In this document: positions 23,768-33,676 of the stretch, piece by piece
How the letters are laid out: every line of letters begins with the position of its first letter
Numbering within the stretch: position 1 is the stretch's first letter
NCBI RefSeq assembly: GCF_000238295.3
Contig: NZ_AHCD03000031.1
Location: forward strand, 1-64,000
Length of the DNA stretch: 64,000 nt
Origin: Pseudoalteromonas rubra
GTDB lineage: Bacteria > Pseudomonadota > Gammaproteobacteria > Enterobacterales > Alteromonadaceae
Direction: 5' to 3'
Made by a program: the position numbers and the translations under genes
Notes under the pieces: model-generated
Databases searched by the model: none
Told to the model about the DNA's origin: nothing
The model's input: the letters and a program-made list of their open reading frames with translations, nothing else

Positions 23768-25009
23768 ATGTCAGACTTTCGTGAACAAGCGTTACATTAC
23801 CATGCCCACCCCGTTCCAGGAAAAATCAGCGTAGAGTTGACCAAGCCTGCAGAAACCGTCAAAGACTTAGCCCTGGCATATAGCCCGGGTGTTGCGGAGC
23901 CGGTTCGTGAAATCGCGGCCGATCCCAGCAATGCATACCGTTACACAGGCAAAGGTAACATGGTGGCTGTGATCAGTAATGGTACTGCTATTTTGGGATT
24001 AGGCAACCTGGGCCCTTTGGCATCCAAGCCAGTGATGGAAGGTAAAGCCTTGCTGTTTAAGCGCTTTGCTGGCCTGGATTCAATTGATATTGAAGTTAAG
24101 CACCGTACCACTGAAGACTTTATCAATACAGTTGCAAACATTGCCGATACCTTTGGCGGTATTAATCTGGAAGACATCAAAGCACCTGAGTGTTTTGAGA
24201 TTGAGCGTGCGCTGATTGAGCGATGTGATGTGCCGGTGTTCCATGATGATCAGCACGGCACAGCGATTGTCACCGCTGCGGGTATGTTGAACGCGCTGGA
24301 GATCCAGGGCAAGAACATCCATGACGCCATTATCGTCTGTCTGGGAGCGGGTGCAGCTGCCATCGCATGTATGGAGCTTTTGATTAAGTGTGGCGCACAA
24401 CGTGAACACATTTATATGCTTGACCGCAAAGGGGTTATTCATACTCGCCGTGATGATCTCAACGAATACAAGAAGTTGTTTGCCAATAACACGGACAAGC
24501 GCACGTTACAGGACGTGATCGAAGACGCTGACGTGTTTGTGGGTGTCTCTGGCCCGGATCTGTTGTCACCGGAAGATCTGAAGTTAATGGCTGATAAACC
24601 TGTGGTATTTGCCTGTTCTAACCCGGACCCTGAGATCAGCCCGGAAGTAGCACATGGTGCGCGTGATGATCTGATCATGGCAACGGGCCGCTCCGATTAC
24701 CCTAATCAGGTGAACAATGTACTGTGTTTCCCATTCATCTTCCGGGGGGCGCTGGACGTGCGTGCTACGGCCATTAACGATGAAATGAAAATTGCAGCGG
24801 TAGAAGCAATCCGCAGCATTGCCAAAGAGCCGGTGCCTGCTGAAGTACTCAAAGCGGCGGATGTGGACAGCCTGGAGTTTGGTGAACATTACATTATTCC
24901 TAAGCCGATGGATCCGCGTTTGTTGCCGCGTATCGCCAGGGCCGTTGCTGAGGCTGCGGTAGAATCGGGTGTTGCACAAATTGAGATGCCAGAAAACTAC
25001 ATGGCCTAA
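23768..25009 (+). CDS. NADP-type malic enzyme (short form of MaeB)
   Basis: Oxidative decarboxylase converting malate to pyruvate with NAD(P)H formation. The 413 residues cover only the malic enzyme part: LAYSPGVAEPVREI near 37, GNGTAILGLGNLG-type segment near 72-85 (SNGTAILGLGNLGPLA), HDDQHGTAIV near 160, GAGAAAIACMELL near 193 and CSNPDPEISPE near 283. E. coli MaeB (759 aa) carries an extra phosphotransacetylase-like domain that is absent here, as in Pseudoalteromonas and Vibrio homologues. It is monocistronic and ends in a terminator shared with the convergent metJ. Cofactor choice (NAD or NADP) is not certain from sequence. Confidence 0.92.
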   Translation: MSDFREQALHYHAHPVPGKISVELTKPAETVKDLALAYSPGVAEPVREIAADPSNAYRYTGKGNMVAVISNGTAILGLGNLGPLASKPVMEGKALLFKRFAGLDSIDIEVKHRTTEDFINTVANIADTFGGINLEDIKAPECFEIERALIERCDVPVFHDDQHGTAIVTAAGMLNALEIQGKNIHDAIIVCLGAGAAAIACMELLIKCGAQREHIYMLDRKGVIHTRRDDLNEYKKLFANNTDKRTLQDVIEDADVFVGVSGPDLLSPEDLKLMADKPVVFACSNPDPEISPEVAHGARDDLIMATGRSDYPNQVNNVLCFPFIFRGALDVRATAINDEMKIAAVEAIRSIAKEPVPAEVLKAADVDSLEFGEHYIIPKPMDPRLLPRIARAVAEAAVESGVAQIEMPENYMA

Positions 25010-25020
25010 GCCAGTTTGAG

Positions 25021-25053
25021 CAAAAAAAAGCCTCACAATGTGAGGCTTTTTTT
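25021..25053. terminator. Bidirectional terminator between maeB and metJ
   Basis: GCCTCAC pairs with GTGAGGC around AAT, with A and T runs on the two sides, so it can end both the plus-strand maeB and the minus-strand metJ transcripts. Confidence 0.9.
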
Positions 25054-25081
25054 ATCGCTATATTTCACTGTCGCTGCCAGA

Positions 25082-25402
25082 TTATTCTTCATTAATCTCT
25101 GGGATCTCCAGACCCATTTCCGTCATGATCTGACGGACTTCCGCCGGGATTTTTTCCGGATTGTCTTTGCGCAGATCTTCGTCACCAGGGAGTGGCTGGC
25201 CGGTAAAGGCATGCAGAAATGCCTCACACAGTAACTCACTGTTCGTCGCGTGGCGCAGGTTGTTGACCTGGCGACGGGTGCGCTCATCGGTTAGCACTTT
25301 CAGTACGTTGAGCGGGATAGAAACAGTAATCTTTTTTACCTGTTCTGATTTCTTACCGTGTTCTGCATAAGGGTGAATATATTCACCGTTCCATTTAGCC
25401 AT
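25082..25402 (-). CDS. Methionine repressor MetJ
   Basis: Ribbon-helix-helix repressor that uses S-adenosylmethionine as co-repressor. Its 106 residues align with E. coli MetJ (105): KWNGEYIHPYAEHGKKSEQVKKITVSIPL at the start, with the DNA-contacting beta strand VKKITVSIP, then RRQVNNLRHATNSELLCEAFLHAFTGQPLP. It is divergent from metB with a 300-bp control region that holds an array of met boxes, the classical metJ/metBL arrangement. Confidence 0.97.
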   Translation of the reverse strand: MAKWNGEYIHPYAEHGKKSEQVKKITVSIPLNVLKVLTDERTRRQVNNLRHATNSELLCEAFLHAFTGQPLPGDEDLRKDNPEKIPAEVRQIMTEMGLEIPEINEE

Positions 25403-25636
25403 AGTGATGTACTTGCCTCAGTGTTGTAGATGCAATGCGAATAAGACTGTGTACTGTGTATGGATCCAACCGTGACACGTAGGCTCTCTGTTGGCAATGT
25501 TGCACGTCATTTGCCATAGTTTAAGCTCAAATACTCAGTCTTATTAGCATAGAGTTCGCGTTGAGTGGCGAAATTTTATCGGTTTAAAAAAGATAGTCAA
25601 ATACTAGTTATTTAGCCATTTAGCGGTATAAATGTT

Positions 25637-25692
25637 TTGACTTCTAACTTTTGTTCATCTAACCTTTTAGACGTCTAAACATCTAATTCATC
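25637..25692. promoter_or_regulatory. Met-box array (MetJ operator) before metB
   Basis: A run of 8-bp units related to AGACGTCT: TGACTTCT (25638), TAACTTTT, GTTCATCT, AACCTTTT, the perfect AGACGTCT at 25669-25676, AAACATCT and AATTCATC. MetJ binds such tandem units cooperatively. The array ends about 10 bp before the metB start, so bound repressor would block initiation. Confidence 0.8.
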
Positions 25693-25702
25693 CAGGTGAC
25701 CT

Positions 25703-26926
25703 ATGAGCCAAAGCAACAAGTCAACCATAGCGGTACGTACAGGCATAGATGCCGACAAGCATCATGGTGCGGTGGTGCCGCCGCTTTATCTGTCGACTAC
25801 CTATTCTTTCGCGGATTTTGATAAGAAGCGTGATTACGATTATGGCCGTAGTGGTAACCCTAATCGCGATATTCTTGCGCAAACACTGGCGGAACTGGAA
25901 GGTGGCGCTAAGGGGATCATTACCGCAACAGGTATGGCTGCGGTTCATCTGGTGACTCAGTTACTGAATGCTGATGATACCTTAGTGATCCCACACGATT
26001 GTTATGGGGGCAGCTATCGCTTGTTTACCTCGCTGGAAAAGCGCGGTTTGCTCAAGGTAAAAGTACTGGATCTGACGCGCAGCGACAGCTTGCAGGAAAT
26101 TTTGGCCATTAAACCTAAACTGGTCTGGATTGAAACACCGAGCAATCCTATTTTGCGCTTAACGGATATCCAGGCTGTTGTGGATGTCGCGGCACAGTGC
26201 GGTGCGCTGGTTGCCGCTGATAACACTTTCTTATCGCCGGCACTGCAAAACCCCATCGCATTTGGCGTCGACATCGTGGTGCATTCCACCACTAAGTATA
26301 TCAATGGTCATTCGGATGTTGTGGGTGGCGCTGTGATTGCCAAAACCGAAGAGCTGGGTGATGAACTGGCCTGGTGGGCCAATAATATCGGCATCACGGG
26401 TGCGCCGTTTGACAGTTACCTGACTCTGCGCGGTTTGCGTACGCTCAATGTTCGCCTTAAACAGCATCAGGAAAATGCGCTGGCGATTGCACGTTACCTT
26501 GAGCAATCAGAGTTTGTTAGCCAGGTGTACTATCCCGGGCTGGAAAGCCACCCTCAGCACGCACTGGCGAAACAGCAGCAGCAAGGCTTCGGTGGCATGG
26601 TGAGTTTTGATATTAAAGGGGAACTGGCGGATGCCGCTAAGTTCCTGACCAGCGTGAAACAATTCTCCCTGGCAGAATCCCTGGGAGGCGTTGAAAGTTT
26701 GATCTGTCACCCGGCAACCATGACGCATGCCGGTATGGACCCGGCTGCACGGCTTGAGGCGGGTGTGGGTGACACACTGATCCGCATTTCGGTGGGGATT
26801 GAGGAAATCGACGATTTATTAGCAGACTTTGAGCAGGCATTTGCCGCGGTGAAGGCCGCGCAAGGCAACTCCAGTGACAATGCGAAAGCATTTAAGCTCT
26901 CGCCAGCACATACGGCATTGTGGTAG
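25703..26926 (+). CDS. Cystathionine gamma-synthase MetB
   Basis: PLP enzyme joining O-succinyl-homoserine (or O-acetyl-homoserine) and cysteine to cystathionine in methionine synthesis. At 407 residues it is slightly longer than E. coli MetB (386). YDYGRSGNPNRDIL near 47 binds PLP phosphate. VHSTTKYINGHSDVVGG near 192 carries the Schiff-base Lys. SLGGVESLICHPATMTHA near 325 is typical of gamma-synthases and lyases. About 20 extra residues follow the fold at the C terminus. AGGTGA precedes the ATG. Followed by metL, as in E. coli. An assignment to MetB rather than MetC rests on this context and the met boxes. Confidence 0.93.
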   Translation: MSQSNKSTIAVRTGIDADKHHGAVVPPLYLSTTYSFADFDKKRDYDYGRSGNPNRDILAQTLAELEGGAKGIITATGMAAVHLVTQLLNADDTLVIPHDCYGGSYRLFTSLEKRGLLKVKVLDLTRSDSLQEILAIKPKLVWIETPSNPILRLTDIQAVVDVAAQCGALVAADNTFLSPALQNPIAFGVDIVVHSTTKYINGHSDVVGGAVIAKTEELGDELAWWANNIGITGAPFDSYLTLRGLRTLNVRLKQHQENALAIARYLEQSEFVSQVYYPGLESHPQHALAKQQQQGFGGMVSFDIKGELADAAKFLTSVKQFSLAESLGGVESLICHPATMTHAGMDPAARLEAGVGDTLIRISVGIEEIDDLLADFEQAFAAVKAAQGNSSDNAKAFKLSPAHTALW

Positions 26927-26931
26927 AAGAA

Positions 26932-29280
26932 ATGACAAAAGCAGTACATAAATTCGGCGGGTCGAGTTTAAGCTCGGCTGCTCGCTATCAGGCGGTTGCC
27001 AATATCATCATTGGGCAGTGCCAGAGCGGTGACTGTATCGTGGTTTCGGCAGCAGGCAAAACCACCAATACTTTGGTTGCCTTGTGGCAGAGTTATCAGC
27101 AGCAGGACGAGCGGGCTTTTAGTGACATCTTGTTGCAAGTGGAAAACCATCAGTTGCAGCTGATTGATGAGCTATTTTCCGCAGCGCAGCAATCCTCGCT
27201 GGTTGCTGAATTACGGGATGAGCTGAGCAGCATCGGTCGTCAGGCACAGTCACGCCAGTTGCTCGAAGCCCCGTTGTTGGCGTTTGGTGAGATCTGGTCA
27301 GCGCGTTTACTGGCAGCTTTGTTGAACACCTTAAATATTGCTGCGCAGGATGTTGATGCGCGTACTTTGTTTACCCAGCATCAGGGACAACTGATGCACA
27401 GTCAAAATCGCAGTGCCTGCCATCAGGCACTTGATCAGGACAAAATTTATGTCGTGACTGGTTTTATTGCCGCGGATAGTGCAGGTAATACGGTCACACT
27501 GGGGCGTAACGGCAGTGATTATAGCGCCACATTATTAGCCAGCTATTTAGACGCGGCGTCTGTGTCTATCTGGACTGACACGCCAGGTGTTTTCAGTACG
27601 GATCCACGTAAAGTGGGTAATGCAATCAAGTACAGTAAAGTGTGCCGTGCGCAGGCTAATTTATTGGCACGGCTTGGCAACCCGGTTTTGCACGCAAAAA
27701 CCCTGTCACCACTTAAAGAGACCGCCATTAAGCTCCAGGTACGCAGCAGTTTTGACCCTGACGTGCAGGGCACCGAAGTGGTCAAGCAAGGCTACAGTAA
27801 AGAAAAGCGCTTTGTGACCACCTTTGGCGATCTGGATTTATTGCGCGTTGATACCCTGGTTTCTGGCGAAGTCGGGGCGCTTAGTCAGCTGATCCAGCAT
27901 GGCATCCATCACTTTAACCAAAACGGCGAAGATTACTTGCTGGTGCCCAGTGAGTTCACACATCAGGTTGTTTTGCGCCTGAGTGGCCGGGTCACCATCG
28001 TTGAATCGCATCTGCGTGGTTTTGCTGTGGTTGCACCTAGTCCGGACATTACACCGTTAGTGCGCCAGGCACAGGCGGTTCTGGATGAGCAGGCCGTGGT
28101 AGTGCGCTTTACTCACAGTGCCACAGACTATGCCTTATTCCTCACGGATCAGGCCATTGACAGTGATGTGTTGGCTATTTTGCACGATAAACTGGTGAAT
28201 AAAGGACGTGAACTGGCGGTGATTATCGCCGGCCTGGGCAATGTTGGTGAGGTCTTCCTGAGCCAGTGTCAGCAACAGATTGCGCGCCTGCAGAGCCAGT
28301 TTGATCTGAAAGTGGTGGCATTGTTGCGCTCACAGAAAATGGTGTTCTGCCCGAGTGGCTTAACATTGTCGCAATGGCAGCAGCAGTGGCAAAGTGAAGC
28401 GCAGGATTACTCGCATGAAGAGCTGCTGGAGCGCATCAGTGAGCTGGATTACGAACACAAGGTGGTGATTGATATCACGGCCAGTGAGGCATTTAGCCAG
28501 CTTTACCCTGATTTTGCGGCCCATGATTGCCATTTGATCAGCGCCAATAAGTATGCCGGAACTGCACAGCATGACTGGTATCAGGCATTACGTATTCAAT
28601 TACAAGAACGTAACTTGCTGTGGCGCTATAACACCAGCGTTGGAGCCGGACTGCCAGTCAATTTCGCGCTGGCCGATCTGCAAAATAGCGGCGACAGAGT
28701 GGTGCGCATTGAAGGGGTGTTTTCGGGCACTTTATCCTGGTTGTGCAGCAGTTTTGATGGCACTCGTCCTTTCTCTGAGCTGGTATTGGCGGCACAAGAG
28801 ATGGGGTATACCGAGCCGGATCCCAGAGAAGACTTATCCGGTCGCGATATGCAGCGCAAGCTATTGATCCTGGCGCGCGAACTGGGTTTGCAGCTGGAGC
28901 TGGACGACATTGCCTTAGAGGCGCTGATGCCTGAGTCATTGGCTGAAGGCAGCTGGGAAGCCTTTTTAGCACGCAAAGATGAGTTAGATACGTTTTATCA
29001 GCAGCGTCAGGAAGCAGCCCAGGCCGCTGACAAAGTACTGAGGTATACCGGTGCTCTGGAGATTGACGCATCAGGAACAGTCCATGCCAAAGTGGGTATT
29101 GCGCAAGTTGCTCAGGGGAGCGCGATTGCCAATTTGACCCCGGGAGACAACATTTTTGTGATAACCACTCAGTGGTATGAACAAAACCCTTTGGTGATTC
29201 AAGGGCCGGGTGCGGGTAAAGAAGTCACCGCAGCGGGGATCCACTCCGACCTATACTGGTTAACACAACAGTTGAGATAA
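26932..29280 (+). CDS. Bifunctional aspartokinase II / homoserine dehydrogenase II (MetL)
   Basis: Fused enzyme for the first and third steps from aspartate to homoserine. The kinase domain starts at KFGGSSL (residues about 6-12) and has GRNGSDYSATLLA near 190 and WTDTPGVFSTDPR near 213. Regulatory ACT-like segments lie about 310-450. The dehydrogenase begins at IIAGLGNVGEVFL near 428. SANKYAGT, VGAGLPV and GVFSGTLSWL follow further on. At 782 residues it is close to E. coli MetL (810). ATG 26932 is preferred; a GTG at 26920 overlaps the metB stop. Only 5 bp separate the two genes, so they form one MetJ-controlled operon. Confidence 0.94.
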   Translation: MTKAVHKFGGSSLSSAARYQAVANIIIGQCQSGDCIVVSAAGKTTNTLVALWQSYQQQDERAFSDILLQVENHQLQLIDELFSAAQQSSLVAELRDELSSIGRQAQSRQLLEAPLLAFGEIWSARLLAALLNTLNIAAQDVDARTLFTQHQGQLMHSQNRSACHQALDQDKIYVVTGFIAADSAGNTVTLGRNGSDYSATLLASYLDAASVSIWTDTPGVFSTDPRKVGNAIKYSKVCRAQANLLARLGNPVLHAKTLSPLKETAIKLQVRSSFDPDVQGTEVVKQGYSKEKRFVTTFGDLDLLRVDTLVSGEVGALSQLIQHGIHHFNQNGEDYLLVPSEFTHQVVLRLSGRVTIVESHLRGFAVVAPSPDITPLVRQAQAVLDEQAVVVRFTHSATDYALFLTDQAIDSDVLAILHDKLVNKGRELAVIIAGLGNVGEVFLSQCQQQIARLQSQFDLKVVALLRSQKMVFCPSGLTLSQWQQQWQSEAQDYSHEELLERISELDYEHKVVIDITASEAFSQLYPDFAAHDCHLISANKYAGTAQHDWYQALRIQLQERNLLWRYNTSVGAGLPVNFALADLQNSGDRVVRIEGVFSGTLSWLCSSFDGTRPFSELVLAAQEMGYTEPDPREDLSGRDMQRKLLILARELGLQLELDDIALEALMPESLAEGSWEAFLARKDELDTFYQQRQEAAQAADKVLRYTGALEIDASGTVHAKVGIAQVAQGSAIANLTPGDNIFVITTQWYEQNPLVIQGPGAGKEVTAAGIHSDLYWLTQQLR

Positions 29281-29294
29281 TCTTAAAGAAAGAC

Positions 29295-29325
29295 AAAAAG
29301 GCCGGTGATTGACACCGGCCTTTTT
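29295..29325. terminator. Bidirectional terminator between metL and mrcA
   Basis: GGCCGGTG pairs with CACCGGCC around ATTGA, flanked by five A and five T. It suits both the plus-strand metL and the minus-strand mrcA transcripts. Confidence 0.9.
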
Positions 29326-29337
29326 GCGTTGTGGCTA

Positions 29338-31785
29338 TTAAAACAGCTCTTCTGTATCCGGGAGTTGCTCTTCAAACGGCGTACTGGAGCCCGTTTCAAG
29401 TACGTATTTTGTTGGGGTAGTGCCACGTTCAAAATATTCGAAACGGCTGGTATGGTCGTTGCGCTCACTCAATAGCCCGGTTTTTAAATCGATGCGCACA
29501 GACACCAGGCCCGGAGGCGGGTCAATCGGTGCAAGTGGCTCGTCTTTTAATGCTGCGCGCATAAACTGTACCCAGCCAGGTAGTGCTGACGTGGCACCCG
29601 CTTCGGCACCGACGACCTGTTGCTTGCCCAGATTGGCATTGTACGCTGCGCGGCCCAGTGACTTGCCCGGATCGTCAAACCCGACCCAGACTGTGGTGAG
29701 TACGTTGCGATTAAACCCGGTAAACCAGGTATCGACCGAGCTGTTGGTGGTGCCGGTTTTGCCGGCTAGATCTTTGCGCTTTAGCGCCTGTGCACGCCAG
29801 CCAGTGCCAGTCCAGCCGGTTTTGTGTTTCCAGCTGCCACCACCCCAGATCGCGCTTTTCATTGCGTCGGCGATTAAAAATGCATTACGTTCAGAGATGA
29901 TCCGTGGTGCACAGGTGTACTGGTCGACTTCCCATTCTTCTTCACTACAGATGCTCAGTGGCTGAGCAGCTCCCAGAACATTGCCATAACTGTCAGTGAG
30001 TTTTTCAATAAAATAGGTCTCGACCAAGTGGCCGCCATTGGCAAAGGCACTCATACCGCGGGCCATTTCCAGCGGCGTCAGTGATGCACTGCCCAGAGCC
30101 AGCGATTCACTGCGGACAATGTCCTCGTTATTAAAACCAAACTTGAGAATATGGTCGGCAGCTGCGTTGAGGCCCATACCCCGTAGCAAGCGCACTGACA
30201 CAACGTTTTTTGACTGAGCCAGGGCGCGGCGGATACGAATAGGGCCACTGTACACATCCGGGCTATTTTTCGGACGCCAGGCGACGCCCATGCTCTTATC
30301 CCAATGATTGATCGGGGCGTCGTTGATGATGGTCGACAACGTGTAGCCCGCTTCCAGTGCACCCGAGTAGATAAACGGCTTGATGTTTGAGCCAACCTGA
30401 CGCTTAGCCTGAACGGCCCGATTGTACTGGCTTTGACGGAAGCTATAGCCGCCAACCAGGGCTTTAATGCGGCCACTTTGTGGGTCTAATGACACCAGCG
30501 CACTGGCAGGCTGAGGTAGCTGGCTGAGCAGCCAATTCTGGTCTTTGTTGCGTACCCAGATCTGCATACCTGGCGCGAGAATATCACTTGCTTGTTTCGG
30601 CGGTAATCCCTGACGGCGCTCTGTGATATATGCACGCGCCCATTTTAATCCGGACCAGGGCACAGTGACAGAGGCGCCGTCTTTGAGCAATACTGTGGCA
30701 CTTTGCTCTTCAAGTGCCGTCACAACACCAGCTTGAAGCGGGTCTATTTCTTTGACACTGCGCAGCTTTTCCAGGATTTGAGTGGTCGACCAGGGGGCTT
30801 CCTCTGGTTGCCAGTATTGCGCTTGCGGGCCACGGAAGCCGTGTCGCATATCATAAGCGTGCAGGTTATCGATCAGGGCCTGCTGTGCAGCGGCCTGAAC
30901 ATCGGATTCGACTGTGGTATAAACCTTAAAACCGGAGTTGTAGGCTTGGTCTTCACCATAGGTTTTCACCATGTATGCACGAACCATTTCCGATATGTAA
31001 GGTGCATAGAGTTCTATTTCAGCGCCGTGTCGTTTAGCCGTGATCGGTGCCTGAGTGGCCTCGTTGTACTGGGCCTGAGAGATGTAGCTTTCAGTCAGCA
31101 TCCTGCCCAACACAACGTTGCGGCGTAACTTGGCACGCTGCGGGTTACGGATTGGATTGAGTGCTGAAGGGGCTTTGGGCAGGCCAGCCAACATCGCCAT
31201 TTGCGCCAGGCTCAGCTCGTGTAGTTCCTTGCCATAATACACCTGTGCGGCTGCCCCTATCCCAAAGGCACGATGACCTAGTTCTATTTTATTGAGATAA
31301 AGCTCAAGAATTTCATCTTTATTCAGTAATCGTTCGATGTGTAAGGCGATAAAGATTTCTTTCACTTTACGAATATAGGCCTTTTCCCGGGTCAGGAAGA
31401 AGTTTCGTGCCAACTGCATGGTGATGGTACTGGCACCTTGTTTTTTCTCTCCGGTGCTGACCAGGACGATAAATGACCGCACAATGCCGATCGGATCGAT
31501 GCCAAAATGATCATAAAAGCGGTTGTCTTCGGTGGCCAGAAAAGCCTGGAGTAAAGGCTCTGGAATGTCATTAATTTTAACCGGAATACGGCGTTTCTCG
31601 CCAAACTGATTGATCAGTTTGCCGTCGCGGGTAAAGACCTGCATTGGGGTTTGCAGCTGTACATCTTTTAAAACCTTTACACTGGGAATGTCAGATTTGA
31701 CATAGTAATAAAGGCCGAACAAGGTAAGCAGGCCCAGTGTCGTGCAAAGCAGTATAAGTTGTAGTAATCTTTTTAATAAATTCAC
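29338..31785 (-). CDS. Penicillin-binding protein 1A (MrcA/PonA)
   Basis: Class A bifunctional peptidoglycan synthase anchored in the inner membrane, 815 residues. One membrane segment lies near 8-30. The GT51 glycosyltransferase domain is about 55-230 with EDNRFYDHFGIDPIG near 87 and QGASTITMQLARN near 117. The transpeptidase domain occupies about 420-750. Its motifs are SNIKPF (SxxK) near 468, SKN near 527 and KTGTTN near 700. An OB-like insert lies between them. The start is a GTG with AGGGA upstream. It is divergent from pilMNOPQ across 224 bp, the same arrangement as mrcA and the hof/pil genes in enteric bacteria and Vibrio. Confidence 0.95.
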   Translation of the reverse strand: MNLLKRLLQLILLCTTLGLLTLFGLYYYVKSDIPSVKVLKDVQLQTPMQVFTRDGKLINQFGEKRRIPVKINDIPEPLLQAFLATEDNRFYDHFGIDPIGIVRSFIVLVSTGEKKQGASTITMQLARNFFLTREKAYIRKVKEIFIALHIERLLNKDEILELYLNKIELGHRAFGIGAAAQVYYGKELHELSLAQMAMLAGLPKAPSALNPIRNPQRAKLRRNVVLGRMLTESYISQAQYNEATQAPITAKRHGAEIELYAPYISEMVRAYMVKTYGEDQAYNSGFKVYTTVESDVQAAAQQALIDNLHAYDMRHGFRGPQAQYWQPEEAPWSTTQILEKLRSVKEIDPLQAGVVTALEEQSATVLLKDGASVTVPWSGLKWARAYITERRQGLPPKQASDILAPGMQIWVRNKDQNWLLSQLPQPASALVSLDPQSGRIKALVGGYSFRQSQYNRAVQAKRQVGSNIKPFIYSGALEAGYTLSTIINDAPINHWDKSMGVAWRPKNSPDVYSGPIRIRRALAQSKNVVSVRLLRGMGLNAAADHILKFGFNNEDIVRSESLALGSASLTPLEMARGMSAFANGGHLVETYFIEKLTDSYGNVLGAAQPLSICSEEEWEVDQYTCAPRIISERNAFLIADAMKSAIWGGGSWKHKTGWTGTGWRAQALKRKDLAGKTGTTNSSVDTWFTGFNRNVLTTVWVGFDDPGKSLGRAAYNANLGKQQVVGAEAGATSALPGWVQFMRAALKDEPLAPIDPPPGLVSVRIDLKTGLLSERNDHTSRFEYFERGTTPTKYVLETGSSTPFEEQLPDTEELF

Positions 31786-32009
31786 GAATTTATCCCTAGC
31801 GAGACTCCCAATTACAATCGGACGCTGTTAGTATATCCTGATTAAAAAACGATTAATAATTTTTGCGTAAATTACTTTGTGCCTAATGAAGGTGCATGGG
31901 AGTGTGGCCGAAAGTTGGCAAGTAGTATAACGCTTTTCGCCAAACTGTACCTAAATGACTAAACTCTTAATTAACACTGTACAGAATTCTGGATACTTGG
32001 GCTAACGGC

Positions 32010-33089
32010 ATGTTGCGTCAATTCTTAAAAAAACAAGCTCCAATGATGGTCGGGGTAGACATAGGCTCACACTGTGTAAAGGCAGTTTTGTTGGCCGAAT
32101 CTAGTGCTGGGTTCCGGGTTGAGGCGGTTGCCATTGAACCTTTACCTAAAGGCGCAATGAAAGAGCGTGCTATTCAGGATATTGAAGCGGTCGGTAAAGT
32201 CATCAGTAAAATACGCAAGCGCTTGCCAAAAACCAGTCACTTTGCTGCTGTAGCTGTCTCCGGCCAAACGGTCATCACCAAAATGATTTTTATGGATGTG
32301 TCGTTAAGCGATGCTGAATTAGAATCACAAATCGCGATTGAAGCCGATAGCCTGATCCCTTACCCACTCGATGAGGTCAGTCTGGATTTCGAAAAGCTAA
32401 CGGTGAATGAGGCGGACCCTTCCAAGGTCAATGTGTTGTTGTCTGCGGCCAGAACGGAAAGTGTACAGGCGCGTGTTAGTGCACTGGAAGAAGCAGGCTT
32501 AAAAGCGAAAGTCGTGGATGTTGAAAGCTACGCTCTAGCCCGTTCTGCTGAAGTTTTGTACGGACAGCTGCCCTCTGATGCTTACGATAAAGTCGTCGGG
32601 ATCATTGATATTGGTGCCGTGGTGACTTTGGTGAGTGTCGTACAGTCCGGTAAAACGCTATACACCCGGGACCAGGTTTTTGGTGGAGAGCAGTACACCA
32701 ATAGCATTGTGGCATATTACAACAAGAGTTTTGATCAGGCCGAATTGGCAAAAACCACCGGTGATTTGCCGCCGAATTATACCTTTGAAGTACTCGCGCC
32801 ATTTCAGACCTCGTTGTTACAGCAGGTGCGTCGTGCGCTACAAATGTTTATGACGACCAGTGGCCAGGAGCAGGTCGACTACATTGTTTTGACCGGTGGA
32901 ACTGCACAAGTGGAAGGGCTCGACCGTTTGCTTGTGGATGAGCTGGGTGTGCATGCGATTGTGGCGGATCCGTTTGCGAATATGGAAATAGCGCCTAAAG
33001 TGGATCGAGGTGTACTGAATAATCACAGAGCGCAGTTTGCCATCGCAACGGGGTTGGCACTGAGGAGCTTTTCATCATGCCACATATAA
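32010..33089 (+). CDS. Type IV pilus inner-membrane platform protein PilM
   Basis: Actin-like cytoplasmic protein that binds the PilN N terminus in the type IV pilus assembly complex. Its 359 residues show the ATPase-fold landmarks VGVDIGSHCVKAVLL near 15, GIIDIGAVVTLVSVV near 200 and VLTGGTAQVEGL near 298. It is the first gene of pilMNOPQ. It overlaps pilN by 13 bp, which suggests translational coupling. Confidence 0.95.
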   Translation: MLRQFLKKQAPMMVGVDIGSHCVKAVLLAESSAGFRVEAVAIEPLPKGAMKERAIQDIEAVGKVISKIRKRLPKTSHFAAVAVSGQTVITKMIFMDVSLSDAELESQIAIEADSLIPYPLDEVSLDFEKLTVNEADPSKVNVLLSAARTESVQARVSALEEAGLKAKVVDVESYALARSAEVLYGQLPSDAYDKVVGIIDIGAVVTLVSVVQSGKTLYTRDQVFGGEQYTNSIVAYYNKSFDQAELAKTTGDLPPNYTFEVLAPFQTSLLQQVRRALQMFMTTSGQEQVDYIVLTGGTAQVEGLDRLLVDELGVHAIVADPFANMEIAPKVDRGVLNNHRAQFAIATGLALRSFSSCHI

Positions 33090-33673
33090 ATTTACTGCCC
33101 TGGCGTGAGCAGCAACGGCAGGCTTCTCAACAAAAATTCCTGACCATACTGGGGGTCATCGTCGCTGCCAGCTTGGCGCTGATGTACGGCATTGGTGCAT
33201 TTTATGACACCCTTAAAGAAGGGCAGGAAATCAAGAATCTTTATCTGTCCAGTGAGATTAAAAAGCTGGATAAGCGGATTGGGGAAATCCGCGGGTTGAA
33301 CCAACAAAAAGAAAACCTGCAGCGTCGGATCCGATTGATTGAAGAGTTGCAGAGCAACCGTAATTTGGGCACGCAGATCATTGATGAGGTGACTCGCGTG
33401 GTACCTGCGGGCGTCTATCTGACCAGCCTGGAGCGACAAAAGAACATGATCAAAGTGATTGGTCGCAGTGAATCAAACAATCGCTTGTCACAAATGCTGC
33501 GGGCAGTTGAGTCGTCTTATTTGTTGCGTGATCCGTTACTTCAGGGGATTGTCGCTGGTGAGCGCGAAGAGCGTTTACTGAGTAACTTTACGATGAATTT
33601 TTACGTTAAAACGTTCGCTCAAATGGAGAAAGAACGCGCCGAGTTAGCTCAGACAACGCAGGCGGAGAACTAG
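33077..33673 (+). CDS. Type IV pilus assembly protein PilN
   Basis: Bitopic inner-membrane protein of the alignment complex, 198 residues. The conserved INLLPWREQQRQ at residues 4-15 is the cytoplasmic PilM-binding motif. A membrane segment is near 24-43, followed by a coiled coil (about 55-95) and a small periplasmic ferredoxin-like domain. It lies between pilM (13-bp overlap) and pilO (3-bp gap). Confidence 0.95.
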   Translation: MPHINLLPWREQQRQASQQKFLTILGVIVAASLALMYGIGAFYDTLKEGQEIKNLYLSSEIKKLDKRIGEIRGLNQQKENLQRRIRLIEELQSNRNLGTQIIDEVTRVVPAGVYLTSLERQKNMIKVIGRSESNNRLSQMLRAVESSYLLRDPLLQGIVAGEREERLLSNFTMNFYVKTFAQMEKERAELAQTTQAEN

Positions 33674-33676
33674 GCC

